Below, in pieces: positions 36,501 through 44,224 of a stretch of DNA of 64,000 bases. The notes below the pieces were generated by a model that did not search any database, was not told where the DNA came from, and saw nothing but the letters and a program-made list of their open reading frames with translations. Within the stretch, counting starts at the first letter, position 1, and every line of letters begins with the position of its first letter. Position numbers and translations under genes: made by a program. The stretch covers positions 1 through 64,000 of the forward strand of contig CAJTDD010000027.1 in the NCBI GenBank assembly GCA_910574885.1, given 5' to 3'. The DNA comes from Lachnospiraceae bacterium (lineage in GTDB: Bacteria; Bacillota; Clostridia; Lachnospirales; Lachnospiraceae).

Positions 36501-36782
36501 CTGATGAAAGTAAACGGCAGGGTGGATTTGGAGGATATCAGCGGAGTCGTTTATGATATGGTATGCACACCGGAGTCGGAAAAAGAAGCGGAGAATGCGG
36601 ATTCAATGGAAGAGTGGAAGAATGCCCTGATTTATTCGGAAAATTCTTTTGTTGCAGATTTCGATGAAATGGTGCAAAATAGAATTGTAGAATGTATTTT
36701 ACGAGAACAGATCGTCAGATATGACAGACCCGGAGAATATCTTGAAACTTGGCATCGATATTTGAAAGGGGAGGTGGTCTGA
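33588..36782 (+). CDS. HerA/VirB4-type ATPase (DUF87) with Gly/Ala hydrophobic hairpin
   Basis: A 1064-residue protein. Residues 1-~240 are a novel-looking N-terminal domain. About 245-375 is a Ser/Thr-rich stretch enclosing a Gly/Ala hydrophobic segment (~281-331), which resembles a glycine-zipper or TM hairpin. About 540-950 is a HerA-family ATPase: Walker A GSTGSGKSNT (~563-572), VIEPAKGEYKHVFG, Walker B ITVLEEAHNLL (~787-797), VIADQAPG and RNTNTKIIMRLP. HerA/VirB4 ATPases form hexamers that move DNA or protein, and in defence systems they partner with nucleases. It overlaps the WHH nuclease gene by 1 bp. GGAAGGAGG precedes ATG. Confidence 0.9.
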   Translation: MEAKLTEVRDMNKLALSLDLAKDVITKDYLYKLGEYQVAEMPAELKKLDIAEYTRIFRFTKMVTDKKESVIDKLVTVLNAAYSCNATVVTLIVGSKDCTEYYLGVVSKDISQANQAIETQGEILKGVLTGNFPGLEMTAVKGEAKKRLLNNTFVYNYMTAISGIASVRNEKEHSYEKFVQGIEHLVDSLQGREYSVVVVADPVGAQEIADTKLGYETLYTQLSPFLKTSVSFNESESITLTKSHTDGVTESLGESTSLTQNYSKTSGWSESTSRGTSSNRDAGRLAGAIAGAGITAAATLISGGAAAIAAVGAAAAGGAVSQVVGGLVGSSGRNTNQTVTQTGSTTESSGNTLSRNLSTSVQKNDSSSEAEGTTQGKTLQFSNENKTVKNLLDTIDKQIDRLKKCESYGAFHCATYVISSDPETNAIVSSGYNALMRGDNSSLQAAYINNWSAYEANGRRVKAYLSRFSHPLFHNPANEDVVLSPASISNSYELAVNMGLPKKSINGLPVLEMASFGRNVFETNVSEEVKRQIKLGDIYHMGTRQQASVSLNLKSLAMHTFVTGSTGSGKSNTVYQMLRELNRQGVHFLVIEPAKGEYKHVFGNGCASVYGTNPYIAPMLKLNPFQFPKGIHVLEHIDRLIEIFNVCWPMYAAMPAVLKDSVERAYISAGWNLETSENSFSDELFPTFADVLFELNRVVEESAFSQEVKDNYVGSLATRIKSLTNGIYGRLFGNDELGDEKLFDENVIVDLSRVGSVETKSMIMGILVMRLLEYRMTSGVMNGELSHITVLEEAHNLLKKTSTEQSSESSNLLGKSVEMLANAIAEVRTYGEGFVIADQAPGLLDMSVIRNTNTKIIMRLPDAEDRNLVGKAANLSEDQIKELAKIPTGAAAVYQNNWLEPVLCKVAYEKTEGTYRNQGCGPMVSDDSKRRVLSRLFGKVAGERFDMNMEELMKEVVSASLPSRIKTDVIRLMKVNGRVDLEDISGVVYDMVCTPESEKEAENADSMEEWKNALIYSENSFVADFDEMVQNRIVECILREQIVRYDRPGEYLETWHRYLKGEVV

Positions 36783-37306
36783 TGAATCCGTTTAGCGAAG
36801 TAAAAGAATTGAAGAATCTGGTTTCAAGAGAAGTGGGAGAGAAGTTAAAGGCTTTTGAGAACAGTTTGAAGGAAATCGGGGAACCGAGGCATATACATAC
36901 GATTCGGGAGGACTTGGAGGGACAGACGTATCCGGAGACAGACGTTTTGTATGTGAGACGTGTGCTTCGGGTAAATGGGGAGAGGGTAGAAGGAGTGTTT
37001 CCCCAGTTTGAGAGTAAATTTGACACGAGCCTGCCTAAGAGTCTGTGGAATGGGTCGGACATGGAACAGTTTAAGTATTGTACGGAGAGATTAAAAGAGC
37101 GTATTGAGCGGGACCCGGAGTTTGCGAAACAGTTCACGCCAAGGCAGCTGCAGCAGATTCGAGAGGGAGCGCCAAGGATATCGGGGCTGACATGGCATCA
37201 CAGTGAGATACCGGGAAAGATGCAGTTGGTGAACGCCGAAACCCACGAGAAATGCAGGCACACAGGCGGAAGAAGTATATGGGGCGGCGGCTCAGGATGC
37301 AGGTAA
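36782..37306 (+). CDS. WHH-type HNH/Endo VII superfamily nuclease
   Basis: A 174-residue protein. The C-terminal ~50 residues show LTWHHSEIPGKMQLV, ETHEKCRHTGG and a terminal SIWGGG. This matches the WHH family of HNH/Endo VII nuclease domains usually seen as toxin tips of polymorphic toxins. The ~120-residue N-terminal part is not a recognised secretion domain. The ATG overlaps the HerA stop (TGATG), so both are translationally coupled. It could cut nucleic acid inside the cell on activation, or be an exported toxin. The SUKH-like gene 15 bp downstream would be the antidote. Confidence 0.85.
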   Translation: MNPFSEVKELKNLVSREVGEKLKAFENSLKEIGEPRHIHTIREDLEGQTYPETDVLYVRRVLRVNGERVEGVFPQFESKFDTSLPKSLWNGSDMEQFKYCTERLKERIERDPEFAKQFTPRQLQQIREGAPRISGLTWHHSEIPGKMQLVNAETHEKCRHTGGRSIWGGGSGCR

Positions 37307-37321
37307 GAGGGGTGTGAGGAT

Positions 37322-37714
37322 ATGAAATGGAATTATAAGATTGACCTGGCGGATAAGGATATTTTTGCTGTGATAGAGGGAGAGCGAGGAATTGTGATTC
37401 CGGAAGAGCTGAGGGCTTTGGTGAAGGAAGGGAACGGAGCTACGCCGGAGAAATACCGATTTATGCTGGGAACGTCAGAGAAGGTGTTGGGGGCGATCCT
37501 GTCTTTTAATAGGGAAGAAACGGATACGGACACGGTTTTTACTGCGTTGGAGGCGATAGAGGATCGGAAGTTGATGCCTTTTGCCATTGATGCCTTCGGG
37601 AATTATATCTGTCTTGATTTAGGAAAATGCGAAGTTGTTTTTTGGGACCATGAAACAGGAGATACATTTTCGACGGAAAAAGATGTGAAAATGTTTATGG
37701 AGAGTTTGTATTAA
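37322..37714 (+). CDS. SUKH (SMI1/KNR4) family immunity-like protein
   Basis: A 130-residue protein with the SUKH pattern: IPEELRALVKEGNGA near the N terminus, then AILSFN, then LMPFAIDAFGNYICLDL and VVFWDHETG. SUKH proteins are typical immunity proteins for nuclease toxins of HNH superfamily type. Its position straight after the WHH nuclease strongly supports a cognate pair. GAGGGGTGAGG lies before ATG 37322. Confidence 0.88.
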   Translation: MKWNYKIDLADKDIFAVIEGERGIVIPEELRALVKEGNGATPEKYRFMLGTSEKVLGAILSFNREETDTDTVFTALEAIEDRKLMPFAIDAFGNYICLDLGKCEVVFWDHETGDTFSTEKDVKMFMESLY

Positions 37715-37766
37715 ATCGGTTGTACGCCGGAACGGGAACTGGGGTGCGTCAAAGGAGTGAAAAGTA

Positions 37767-38786
37767 GTGGGCAGACGGGATAAAAGCAGGAGAATCTTAG
37801 ACATTTACATGAGATTTTGTGAAGGAAAGGTGATTCATAAAAACGAGGAAGCACGGCGGTTCAGGGTTGGCGAGCGTTCCATCCAGCGCGACATCAACGA
37901 TATCAGGGCATTTCTTGATGAGAAGAGAGTGGCGGATTCTTCCGATATCCGGGATATTGTCTATAACCGTGCCTTCCGGGGCTTTGTTATGACTGGGCTG
38001 GGGGATACAGTGATGTCCAACAGCGAGATTCTTGCTGTGAGCAAGATTTTGCTGGAAAGCCGGGCGTTTACAAAGGAAGAGGTTGGAAGGATTTTGGATA
38101 AGTTGGTGAACGGCTGTGCTCCGAGGGAGAATATGAAGCTGGTTGCCGATTTGATTTCAAACGAGAAGTTTCATTATGTTGAGATACATCATGAGTCTTA
38201 TATTCAGGATAAACTGTGGGAGATTGGCTCCGAGATTGGGCAGTGTAATCTTCTGGAAATCGTTTATCAGAAACAGTCAATGAAAGAAGAGGCGGTTGTG
38301 CGGACGATTCAGCCGTTGGCGCTGCTTTTTTCCGAATACTATTTCTATTTGAACGCGTATATCGTAGAGCAGGACGAGAAGGGAGAGTATGTGCAGAAAT
38401 ACGACTATCCGGCGGTTTTCCGGATTGACAGAATTCAGGAATACCGGCGCATCGGCAGAAAATTTAAGATCCGATACAGGGACCGCTTTGAAGAAGGGGA
38501 GTTTCGCAAGCGCATACAGTTTATGTATATGGGACGGTTGGTCAAGCTGCAGTTTCGGTATACCGGAAACAGCCTTGCGTCCGTCTTAGACCGCCTGCCC
38601 ACTGCGCAAGTTGTGTCAGAAGACGGGGAGGGGTGGATTGTTGAGGCGGAAGTCTATGGGCGGGGTGTGCTGATGTGGCTTCTGACTCAGGGGAGTATGG
38701 TGGAAGTGCTGCGTCCTAAGGAGATGCGGGAAGAGATGAAGAAGATGCTGACAGATATGCTTGGTAAATATACCCTTTGGGTATGA
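37767..38786 (+). CDS. WYL-domain transcriptional regulator (full length)
   Basis: A 339-residue regulator homologous to the WYL protein at 28790. The HTH spans ~12-60 (VGERSIQRDINDI), the WYL domain ~150-240 (IQPLALLFSEYYFYLNAYI, FRIDRIQEY), and a C-terminal WCX-type extension ~245-335 is present here but absent from the first. GTG 37767 has AAGGAG upstream. The two related regulators bracket the dynamin/HerA/WHH genes, suggesting that both control the array, possibly with one sensing and one relieving repression (inference). Confidence 0.9.
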   Translation: MGRRDKSRRILDIYMRFCEGKVIHKNEEARRFRVGERSIQRDINDIRAFLDEKRVADSSDIRDIVYNRAFRGFVMTGLGDTVMSNSEILAVSKILLESRAFTKEEVGRILDKLVNGCAPRENMKLVADLISNEKFHYVEIHHESYIQDKLWEIGSEIGQCNLLEIVYQKQSMKEEAVVRTIQPLALLFSEYYFYLNAYIVEQDEKGEYVQKYDYPAVFRIDRIQEYRRIGRKFKIRYRDRFEEGEFRKRIQFMYMGRLVKLQFRYTGNSLASVLDRLPTAQVVSEDGEGWIVEAEVYGRGVLMWLLTQGSMVEVLRPKEMREEMKKMLTDMLGKYTLWV

Positions 38787-38838
38787 ATAGAGAGTATAGA
38801 TATAGAGTGGCTGCAGTAAAGGCAGTAGGAGTGAAATT

Positions 38839-39990
38839 ATGGGAGAGGATTGGGTAAGACGAAAGGAAGAGAAGAGGGAGGGCAGGTTTCGCGTGCCTGT
38901 CATAGTAAAAATTGCCGCGGGATTGCTGCTGCTCTGTATTCTATGCATAGTGGGCTATGTCGTCTACATGCAGGCAAATTACTACAGGATTGAGGATTAT
39001 GCAGAGCTTGAGGTGGAGAATGGACAGAAGAAGACGCTGAAGACAGGAGAGACATACACTGCTGTAACCTACAATATCGGGTTCGGCGCATATGGACCGG
39101 ACTATAGTTTCTTCATGGACACGGGCGAGATGGATGACGGAACCCCGACAACGGGAAAATATGGAAAGGCGATAAGCAAAGAGTCTGTGGAGGCGAATAC
39201 GGAAGGCGCAGCGGGAGAGCTTGAGCAGTTACATGCGGATTTTATGCTGCTGCAGGAAGTTGACGTAGACGCAGACCGGAGTTACCATATCAACCAGATG
39301 GAGAAGCTGAAAAACCGTTTCCCAGATTACGGAAATGTTTTTGCATATAATTTTCATTCTGCATACTTATTCTACCCATTTTCTGATCCCCACGGAGCCG
39401 TGGACGCCGGGCTTTTGAATTTCAGCCGTTACCAGATCGGTGATGCAAAGCGCAGGAGCTACCCTGTGGACAATAGCTTTGTCACGAAATTTACTGATTT
39501 GGATCGGTGTTTTGCGGTGATGCGCCTTCCGGTAGAAGGAGGAAAAGAGCTGGTTCTTATCAACAGCCACATGTCTGCATATGACGAGGGCGGGCAGATC
39601 CGCGCGCAGCAGTTGGAGCTTTTGAACGCTGTAATGGAAGAAGAGTATCAGGCGGGGAATTATGTAATCGTGGGAGGAGATTTTAACCATGCGTTAGGGG
39701 AAGACGTGGCGGAAGGGTTCCCGGCAAAGCAGAAATTCCCGGCGTGGGTGTCTGTCCTTACGCAGGAGGAGATGGCGGATGGAATCTCTATCGTGCGTGC
39801 CAAGAATGAGCTTGAGACGCCGACTTGCCGCGGGGCAGATATCCCTTATACGAAAGGCGTGAATTATACGACGGTAGTGGATGGTTTTCTTGTGTCGGAT
39901 AATGTGAAGGCGGCAGCGGAGAATATTGATACGGATTTCGGATACAGCGACCATAATCCGGTTTTGTTAAGGTTTGAATTGGTGGAGTAG
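38839..39990 (+). CDS. membrane-anchored endonuclease/exonuclease/phosphatase (EEP) family protein
   Basis: A 383-residue protein with a cytoplasmic basic tail, one TM at ~17-37, then an EEP catalytic domain outside the cell: TYNIGFG, LLQEVD, INSHMS, GGDFNHAL and SDHNPVL near the end, which are the metal and catalytic landmarks. EEP enzymes hydrolyse phosphodiesters of nucleic acids, lipids or sugar phosphates; the substrate here is unknown. It is 52 bp downstream of the second WYL gene with AGGAG upstream of ATG, so it may belong to the array, but homologues also occur alone. Confidence 0.9.
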   Translation: MGEDWVRRKEEKREGRFRVPVIVKIAAGLLLLCILCIVGYVVYMQANYYRIEDYAELEVENGQKKTLKTGETYTAVTYNIGFGAYGPDYSFFMDTGEMDDGTPTTGKYGKAISKESVEANTEGAAGELEQLHADFMLLQEVDVDADRSYHINQMEKLKNRFPDYGNVFAYNFHSAYLFYPFSDPHGAVDAGLLNFSRYQIGDAKRRSYPVDNSFVTKFTDLDRCFAVMRLPVEGGKELVLINSHMSAYDEGGQIRAQQLELLNAVMEEEYQAGNYVIVGGDFNHALGEDVAEGFPAKQKFPAWVSVLTQEEMADGISIVRAKNELETPTCRGADIPYTKGVNYTTVVDGFLVSDNVKAAAENIDTDFGYSDHNPVLLRFELVE

Positions 39991-40116
39991 GGCAGGAAAG
40001 TCATTAAAATGCAAGTGTTTAAGAAGAAAATTGCATTTACGACAAATAGAAACGGAAAGTATCGCTTAAAATGGATATAAAATGAAAGAAAATAGAAATA
40101 AAAATTCAAAAACATC

Positions 40117-40145
40117 TTGACTTTTTTTTTGATAGTCCTTAAAAT
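40117..40145 (+). promoter_or_regulatory. promoter of aspartate aminotransferase gene
   Basis: -35 TTGACT (40117-40122), 17-bp spacer with T run, -10 TAAAAT (40140-40145). A GGCGGC-GCAA-GCCGCC hairpin (40187-40202) lies between the promoter and the GGAGGGA site and may tune initiation. Confidence 0.65.
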
Positions 40146-40227
40146 AGCATATAGTTATTTTTGAATGAATCAAAGATATGGAAGACGGCGGCGCAAGCCG
40201 CCATAAAACAGGAGGGAGTTTTTGAAT

Positions 40228-41511
40228 ATGGCACCGTACAGCAAGTTAAGCAAAGAGAAGTTAAAGACTTTGAAAAGCGATCTTGAAAAGCAGTTCGAGG
40301 AGATCAAGAAAAAGGGGCTTCATCTGGACATGTCCCGCGGTAAGCCGTCCAAGGCGCAGTTGGATATTGGGATTGGGATGATGGACGTCCTGACCAGTGA
40401 GTCCGACCTGGTAAGTTCTGATGGAGTAGACTGTAGGAATTACGGCGTTCTTGATGGAATCAGCGATGCAAGGAAACTTCTGGCGGATTTATCGGAAGTA
40501 CCGGAGCGCAGTGTCATTATCTATGGAAATTCCAGTCTGAACGTCATGTTCGATACGGTTTCCCGCGCCATGACCCACGGTTTCATGGGCAGTACGCCCT
40601 GGGCTAAGCTCGACCGGGTAAAATTCCTGTGCCCTGTGCCGGGGTATGACCGTCATTTTGCCATCACAGAATTCTTTGGGATAGAGATGATTAACGTACC
40701 GCTCCTTGAGACAGGACCGGATATGGATATGGTGGAAGAATTGGTTTCAAAGGATGCGTCCATCAAGGGAATCTGGTGTGTGCCGAAATACTCGAACCCT
40801 ACAGGGATTTCCTATTCTGACGAGACGGTCAGGAGATTCGCAAGGCTTCAGCCTGCGGCGAAAGACTTCCGCATTTTCTGGGATAATGCGTATTCCATCC
40901 ATCATCTGTATGACGATAAGCGGGTAGTCGTGCTGGAACTGCTGAACGAGTGCATTAAAGTCGGGAATCCGGATATTGTGATAAAATTTATTTCTACGTC
41001 GAAGGTGTCCTTCCCAGGCTCCGGAATTGCGGCGTTAGCAGCGTCAAGGGGCAATCTTGAGGACGCAAGGCGTTATATGAAGTACCAGACCATCGGGCAT
41101 GATAAGCTGAACCAGCTCCGCCATGTGCGGTATTTCAAGGATATGCTGGGAGTCTACGAGCATATGAGAGAACATGCGGCAATTCTCCGCCCGAAATTCG
41201 AGAAGGTAGACGAAGTCTTGACGAAGGAACTTGGCGGCCTTGGCATCGGGACATGGACGAAGCCGTTGGGCGGATATTTTATCTCCTTTGACTCTATGGA
41301 AGGATGTGCGAAGGCCATCGTGGCAAAGGCGAAAGAGGCTGGGCTTGTGATGACGGACGCCGGAGCGACCTATCCGTATGGTAAGGACCCGAAAGACAGC
41401 AATATCCGTATTGCACCGTCCTTCCCGACTGTGGAGGAATTAGAGATTGCTTCTAAGATATTCGTTCTCAGCGTGAAGCTGGTGAGCATTGAGAAACTGC
41501 TGAACGCATAA
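40228..41511 (+). CDS. aspartate aminotransferase (class I/II fold, type Ic)
   Basis: A 427-residue PLP aminotransferase close to the Asp_aminotransf family (PF12897). It has LDMSRGKPSKAQL at the N terminus, GNSSLNVMFD, CPVPGYDRHF, VPKYSNPTG, FWDNAYS and the PLP-lysine segment ISTSKVSFPGSG. It interconverts aspartate and oxaloacetate with glutamate/2-oxoglutarate as partner. Start ATG 40228 is preferred over TTG 40222 because GGAGGGA ends 10 nt upstream. It stands alone with its own promoter. Confidence 0.93.
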   Translation: MAPYSKLSKEKLKTLKSDLEKQFEEIKKKGLHLDMSRGKPSKAQLDIGIGMMDVLTSESDLVSSDGVDCRNYGVLDGISDARKLLADLSEVPERSVIIYGNSSLNVMFDTVSRAMTHGFMGSTPWAKLDRVKFLCPVPGYDRHFAITEFFGIEMINVPLLETGPDMDMVEELVSKDASIKGIWCVPKYSNPTGISYSDETVRRFARLQPAAKDFRIFWDNAYSIHHLYDDKRVVVLELLNECIKVGNPDIVIKFISTSKVSFPGSGIAALAASRGNLEDARRYMKYQTIGHDKLNQLRHVRYFKDMLGVYEHMREHAAILRPKFEKVDEVLTKELGGLGIGTWTKPLGGYFISFDSMEGCAKAIVAKAKEAGLVMTDAGATYPYGKDPKDSNIRIAPSFPTVEELEIASKIFVLSVKLVSIEKLLNA

Positions 41512-41545
41512 TTTTATAACACGCTCTGGGAGGGGAGGGCAAATA

Positions 41546-42205
41546 ATGAAGAAGCAGAGAACTATTTTTTATATTTTAATGTTTTTGCCCGCGCCTGTAA
41601 CCCTGGTTTCATTGTTGTTTTTGCCAGACCAGATTCCTGCCCATTATGGTTTTGATAATCAAGTAACCCGCTGGGGCAGTAAATACGAAACACTCATTTT
41701 TCCAGTCATTACAATTATATTTGGGTTGATTATGCTTGAGTGTTCAAAAGTTTCTTCTAAATCAGGAGAAAAAACAGGGGAAAACAATGAAAAAGCCTGT
41801 ATAACGGCAGGTATTTTTTCGCTTTTGATTTTCAATGCCATGACAGGTTATTTCCTATATACGGATTTTAATAAAGTGGAGAATTTGTCCTCTGTTCCCG
41901 TTGATATATTTCAACTTATTTTCAGTCTTTTAGGTATATTCATGATTGTCATTGGAAGTATTATGCCGAAACTTCAAAAGAATTCCGTTATCGGGCTGAG
42001 AACTCATTGGAGTATGAAAAACGAGATAACGTGGAAGAAAAGCCAACGGTTTGGCGGGAATTTATTTATCATAGCCGGAATCCTTACGATATTGGTCTGC
42101 TGTTTTACAAAAGGGATTGCCTGCTATCTGTGGTGGATGGGCATCTTGCTTGTCTCCCTCCCCATTGATATTTATTACACTTATAAGATTGCAAAAAAAT
42201 ATTAA
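41546..42205 (+). CDS. SdpI/DUF1648 family integral membrane protein
   Basis: A 219-residue protein with about six TM helices. The N-terminal PAPVTLVSLLFLPDQIPAHYG is the DUF1648 signature, and SVIGLRTHWSMKNEITWKKS followed by two TMs is the SdpI domain. SdpI of Bacillus is an immunity and signalling protein against the SdpC toxin. No sdpR-like regulator or toxin gene is next to it, so its role here is open. GGGAGGGG precedes ATG. Confidence 0.88.
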   Translation: MKKQRTIFYILMFLPAPVTLVSLLFLPDQIPAHYGFDNQVTRWGSKYETLIFPVITIIFGLIMLECSKVSSKSGEKTGENNEKACITAGIFSLLIFNAMTGYFLYTDFNKVENLSSVPVDIFQLIFSLLGIFMIVIGSIMPKLQKNSVIGLRTHWSMKNEITWKKSQRFGGNLFIIAGILTILVCCFTKGIACYLWWMGILLVSLPIDIYYTYKIAKKY

Positions 42206-42212
42206 TGATAGT

Positions 42213-42258
42213 AAAAATACCGATAAAACCCTACAATATGGGAGATATCGGTATTTTT
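42213..42258. terminator. bidirectional terminator between SdpI-like gene and cysK
   Basis: AAAAATACCGATA (42213-42225) pairs with TATCGGTATTTTT (42246-42258). The A and T tracts allow termination for both convergent genes. Confidence 0.85.
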
Positions 42259-42312
42259 CCATTTATTTTGGAAATCGTCCGTAAACATCCGGCGTAACCG
42301 GGGTGGAGAGTT

Positions 42313-43239
42313 TTACCCGAACAACGGCGTTGAAAAATATCTCTCCGCCGTATCCGGAAGAAGGGTCACGACCGTCTTCCCTTTCCCAAGCTTTTTCGCA
42401 AGCTTCAAGGCGGCGGCTACGTTCGTGCCGCTGGAAATCCCGCACATCAGCCCTTCCAGCCTTGCGAGGTCCTTCGCAGTCTGTAAGGCTTCTTCATCTG
42501 TAACAATCACGATGTCCTCATAGATATTCTGGTTCAGCACCTTAGGAATTACGCCGTCGCCGATTCCCATCTGGATATGCGTCCCCACATGTTCGCCCGA
42601 GAGAATTGCCGCATGTTCCGGCTCAATCGCCCAGATGGTAATATCCGGGTTGGCGGCTTTCAGTGTCTCACCGATGCCGGTGATTGTCCCGCCGGTTCCA
42701 ATCCCGGAGCAGAACCCGTCGATGGGACCGTCCACCTGCCCTAAAATCTCTTGTCCTGTCTGCTCTCTATGTGCCGCCGGGTTTGCCTCATTCTCGAACT
42801 GCTGCGGCACGAACACTCTGGGATTCTCTGCCGCCATACGGTTAGCGGTCTTTACGCATTCATTGATACATTCCCCAATATTCCCGGCGTCGTGTACCAG
42901 AACCACCTTTGCGCCGTAATGCTCTACGAGAAAACGTCTCTCCTGGCTTACAGAATCCGGCATGATGATGACCGTCTCATACCCCTTCACTGCCCCGACA
43001 AGGGCAAGCCCGATTCCCTGATTGCCGCTGGTTGGTTCTACGATGATAGAGTCCTCTGTTAAAATACCGTCTTCTTCCGCCTTGCGGATCATGCTGTCTG
43101 CCGTCCTTGTCTTGACGGAGCCGCCCACGTTCAGTCCCTCGAACTTCACCAGAATCCGGGCAGAATCCGGTCCTGCCATTCGGTTTAGCTGGATAATGGG
43201 TGTATGTCCCATTGCTTCTAACACATTATTATAAATCAT
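42313..43239 (-). CDS. cysK: cysteine synthase (O-acetylserine sulfhydrylase)
   Basis: A 308-residue PLP enzyme that makes cysteine from O-acetylserine and sulfide. PLP-binding Lys43 lies in GGSVKTR, the substrate loop is EPTSGNQGIG, and the phosphate-binding loop is SGIGTGGTITG. The last part SSGTNVAAAL is also conserved. ATG 43239 is preferred over TTG 43254 because GAGG lies 9 nt upstream. K-T-R instead of the usual K-D-R after the PLP region is a small deviation. Single gene on the minus strand. Confidence 0.95.
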   Translation of the reverse strand: MIYNNVLEAMGHTPIIQLNRMAGPDSARILVKFEGLNVGGSVKTRTADSMIRKAEEDGILTEDSIIVEPTSGNQGIGLALVGAVKGYETVIIMPDSVSQERRFLVEHYGAKVVLVHDAGNIGECINECVKTANRMAAENPRVFVPQQFENEANPAAHREQTGQEILGQVDGPIDGFCSGIGTGGTITGIGETLKAANPDITIWAIEPEHAAILSGEHVGTHIQMGIGDGVIPKVLNQNIYEDIVIVTDEEALQTAKDLARLEGLMCGISSGTNVAAALKLAKKLGKGKTVVTLLPDTAERYFSTPLFG

Positions 43240-43471
43240 ATAAATATACCTCAACTTTCATTTTTGATGCAATCTTATGCAATCCTGTGGATATTCTGCA
43301 TCAATTTTATTATACTAGAGAAAAAATGCTGTGTACAGTAGAATATGCGCAGAATTACGGAGGTGTTACAAAATCCGCCTATTTTAAAGTTTTCCTGCGG
43401 CAAAGAGGTGGATTCCTGGCAGCTGCAGGCTGAACTGTTACGTTTATTCTGTAATAATATGGAATAAAATA

Positions 43472-43500
43472 TTGACGTACAGAAAATTGTACGGTACAAT
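43472..43500 (+). promoter_or_regulatory. autoregulated promoter of the YefM-YoeB-like pair
   Basis: -35 TTGACG (43472-43477), 17-bp spacer, -10 TACAAT (43495-43500). The dyads GTACAGAAAATTGTAC (43478-43493) and GTACGGAAAACTGTAC (43505-43520) cover and follow the -10. The TGTAC cores agree with known YefM operators. Confidence 0.75.
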
Positions 43501-43542
43501 ATAAGTACGGAAAACTGTACTTATAATTTGGAGGTGATTGCT

Positions 43543-43809
43543 ATGTTGGCAGTAAATTATACAAATCTTCGTGATAATATGAAAATGTATATGGATAAAG
43601 TAACAGACGATTATGAAACTATGATTGTTACAAGAAAAGATAATAAGAATGTGGTTATGATATCAGAAGAATCATATAACAATCTTATGGAAAATATTTA
43701 TGTTATGGGAAATAAAGAAAATTACGACTGGTTAATGAAAGGGAAAGCACAGTTAGAGAGTGGGCAATGTGCTATTCATGAACTGTTTGAGGCGGAAGAT
43801 AATGAATAA
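43543..43809 (+). CDS. YefM/Phd family antitoxin
   Basis: An 88-residue antitoxin. The N-terminal DNA-binding fold LAVNYTNLRDNMKMYMDKV, then MIVTRKDNKNVVMISEESYNNLMEN, is typical of Phd/YefM. The acidic C terminus would wrap the toxin. Start ATG 43543 has GGAGGTG upstream; the in-frame TTG 43528 lacks a site. It overlaps the toxin gene by 8 bp. Confidence 0.92.
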   Translation: MLAVNYTNLRDNMKMYMDKVTDDYETMIVTRKDNKNVVMISEESYNNLMENIYVMGNKENYDWLMKGKAQLESGQCAIHELFEAEDNE

Positions 43810-44065
43810 GGTATTTGCTGATACTGGTTGGGAAGATTATGTGTATTGGCAGACAGAAGACCGTAAAACTTTGAAAAAGATTAATCAGTTAATCAATGAC
43901 ATTGTTAGGAATGGTAATGATGGAATTGGAAAGCCGGAGCCATTAAGTGGAAACTTAGCCGGATTTTGGAGTCGGCGCATCAATGATAAAGACAGGTTGA
44001 TTTATAGAATAGATAAAGATAACATATATATTTTGGCGTGTCGGTATCATTATGGAGATAAATAG
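43802..44065 (+). CDS. YoeB family mRNA interferase toxin
   Basis: An 87-residue toxin of the RelE superfamily. It has GWEDYVYWQTEDRKTLKKIN, IGKPEPLSGNLAGFWSRRI, DRLIYRI, and the catalytic ending CRYHYGDK. YoeB binds the ribosome and cleaves mRNA in the A site. Start ATG 43802 lies within the antitoxin end. The key Glu/Arg/His/Tyr positions seem present, so it should be active. Confidence 0.93.
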   Translation: MNKVFADTGWEDYVYWQTEDRKTLKKINQLINDIVRNGNDGIGKPEPLSGNLAGFWSRRINDKDRLIYRIDKDNIYILACRYHYGDK

Positions 44066-44080
44066 ACTGAAAAATTGCCA

Positions 44081-44148
44081 AGAAGGACTTGCATTTCCAT
44101 TCTGCTTATGATAGAATATCATAGCGAATGGAAGTAGGTCTTTTTTTT
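44081..44148 (+). terminator. long hairpin terminator after toxin gene
   Basis: AGGACTTGCATTTCCATTCTGC pairs imperfectly with GCGAATGGAAGTAGGTCT, followed by eight T. It separates the toxin-antitoxin pair from the L33-SecE-NusG genes. Confidence 0.7.
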
Positions 44149-44224
44149 ATGCCTAAATATTTGGGTAGCCTCGCAAGCTACCAAGTAACACGTCAATGCA
44201 AAAACGTAAAGCGAGGTGGAAGTT

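Noticed and set aside
41546..42205. complete Sdp toxin-immunity operon
   Set aside because: Only the SdpI-like gene is present; no toxin or SdpR-type regulator nearby.
43200..43433. 77-codon open frame upstream of the antitoxin gene
   Set aside because: It begins inside cysK on the wrong strand and has no ribosome site; nothing recognisable.
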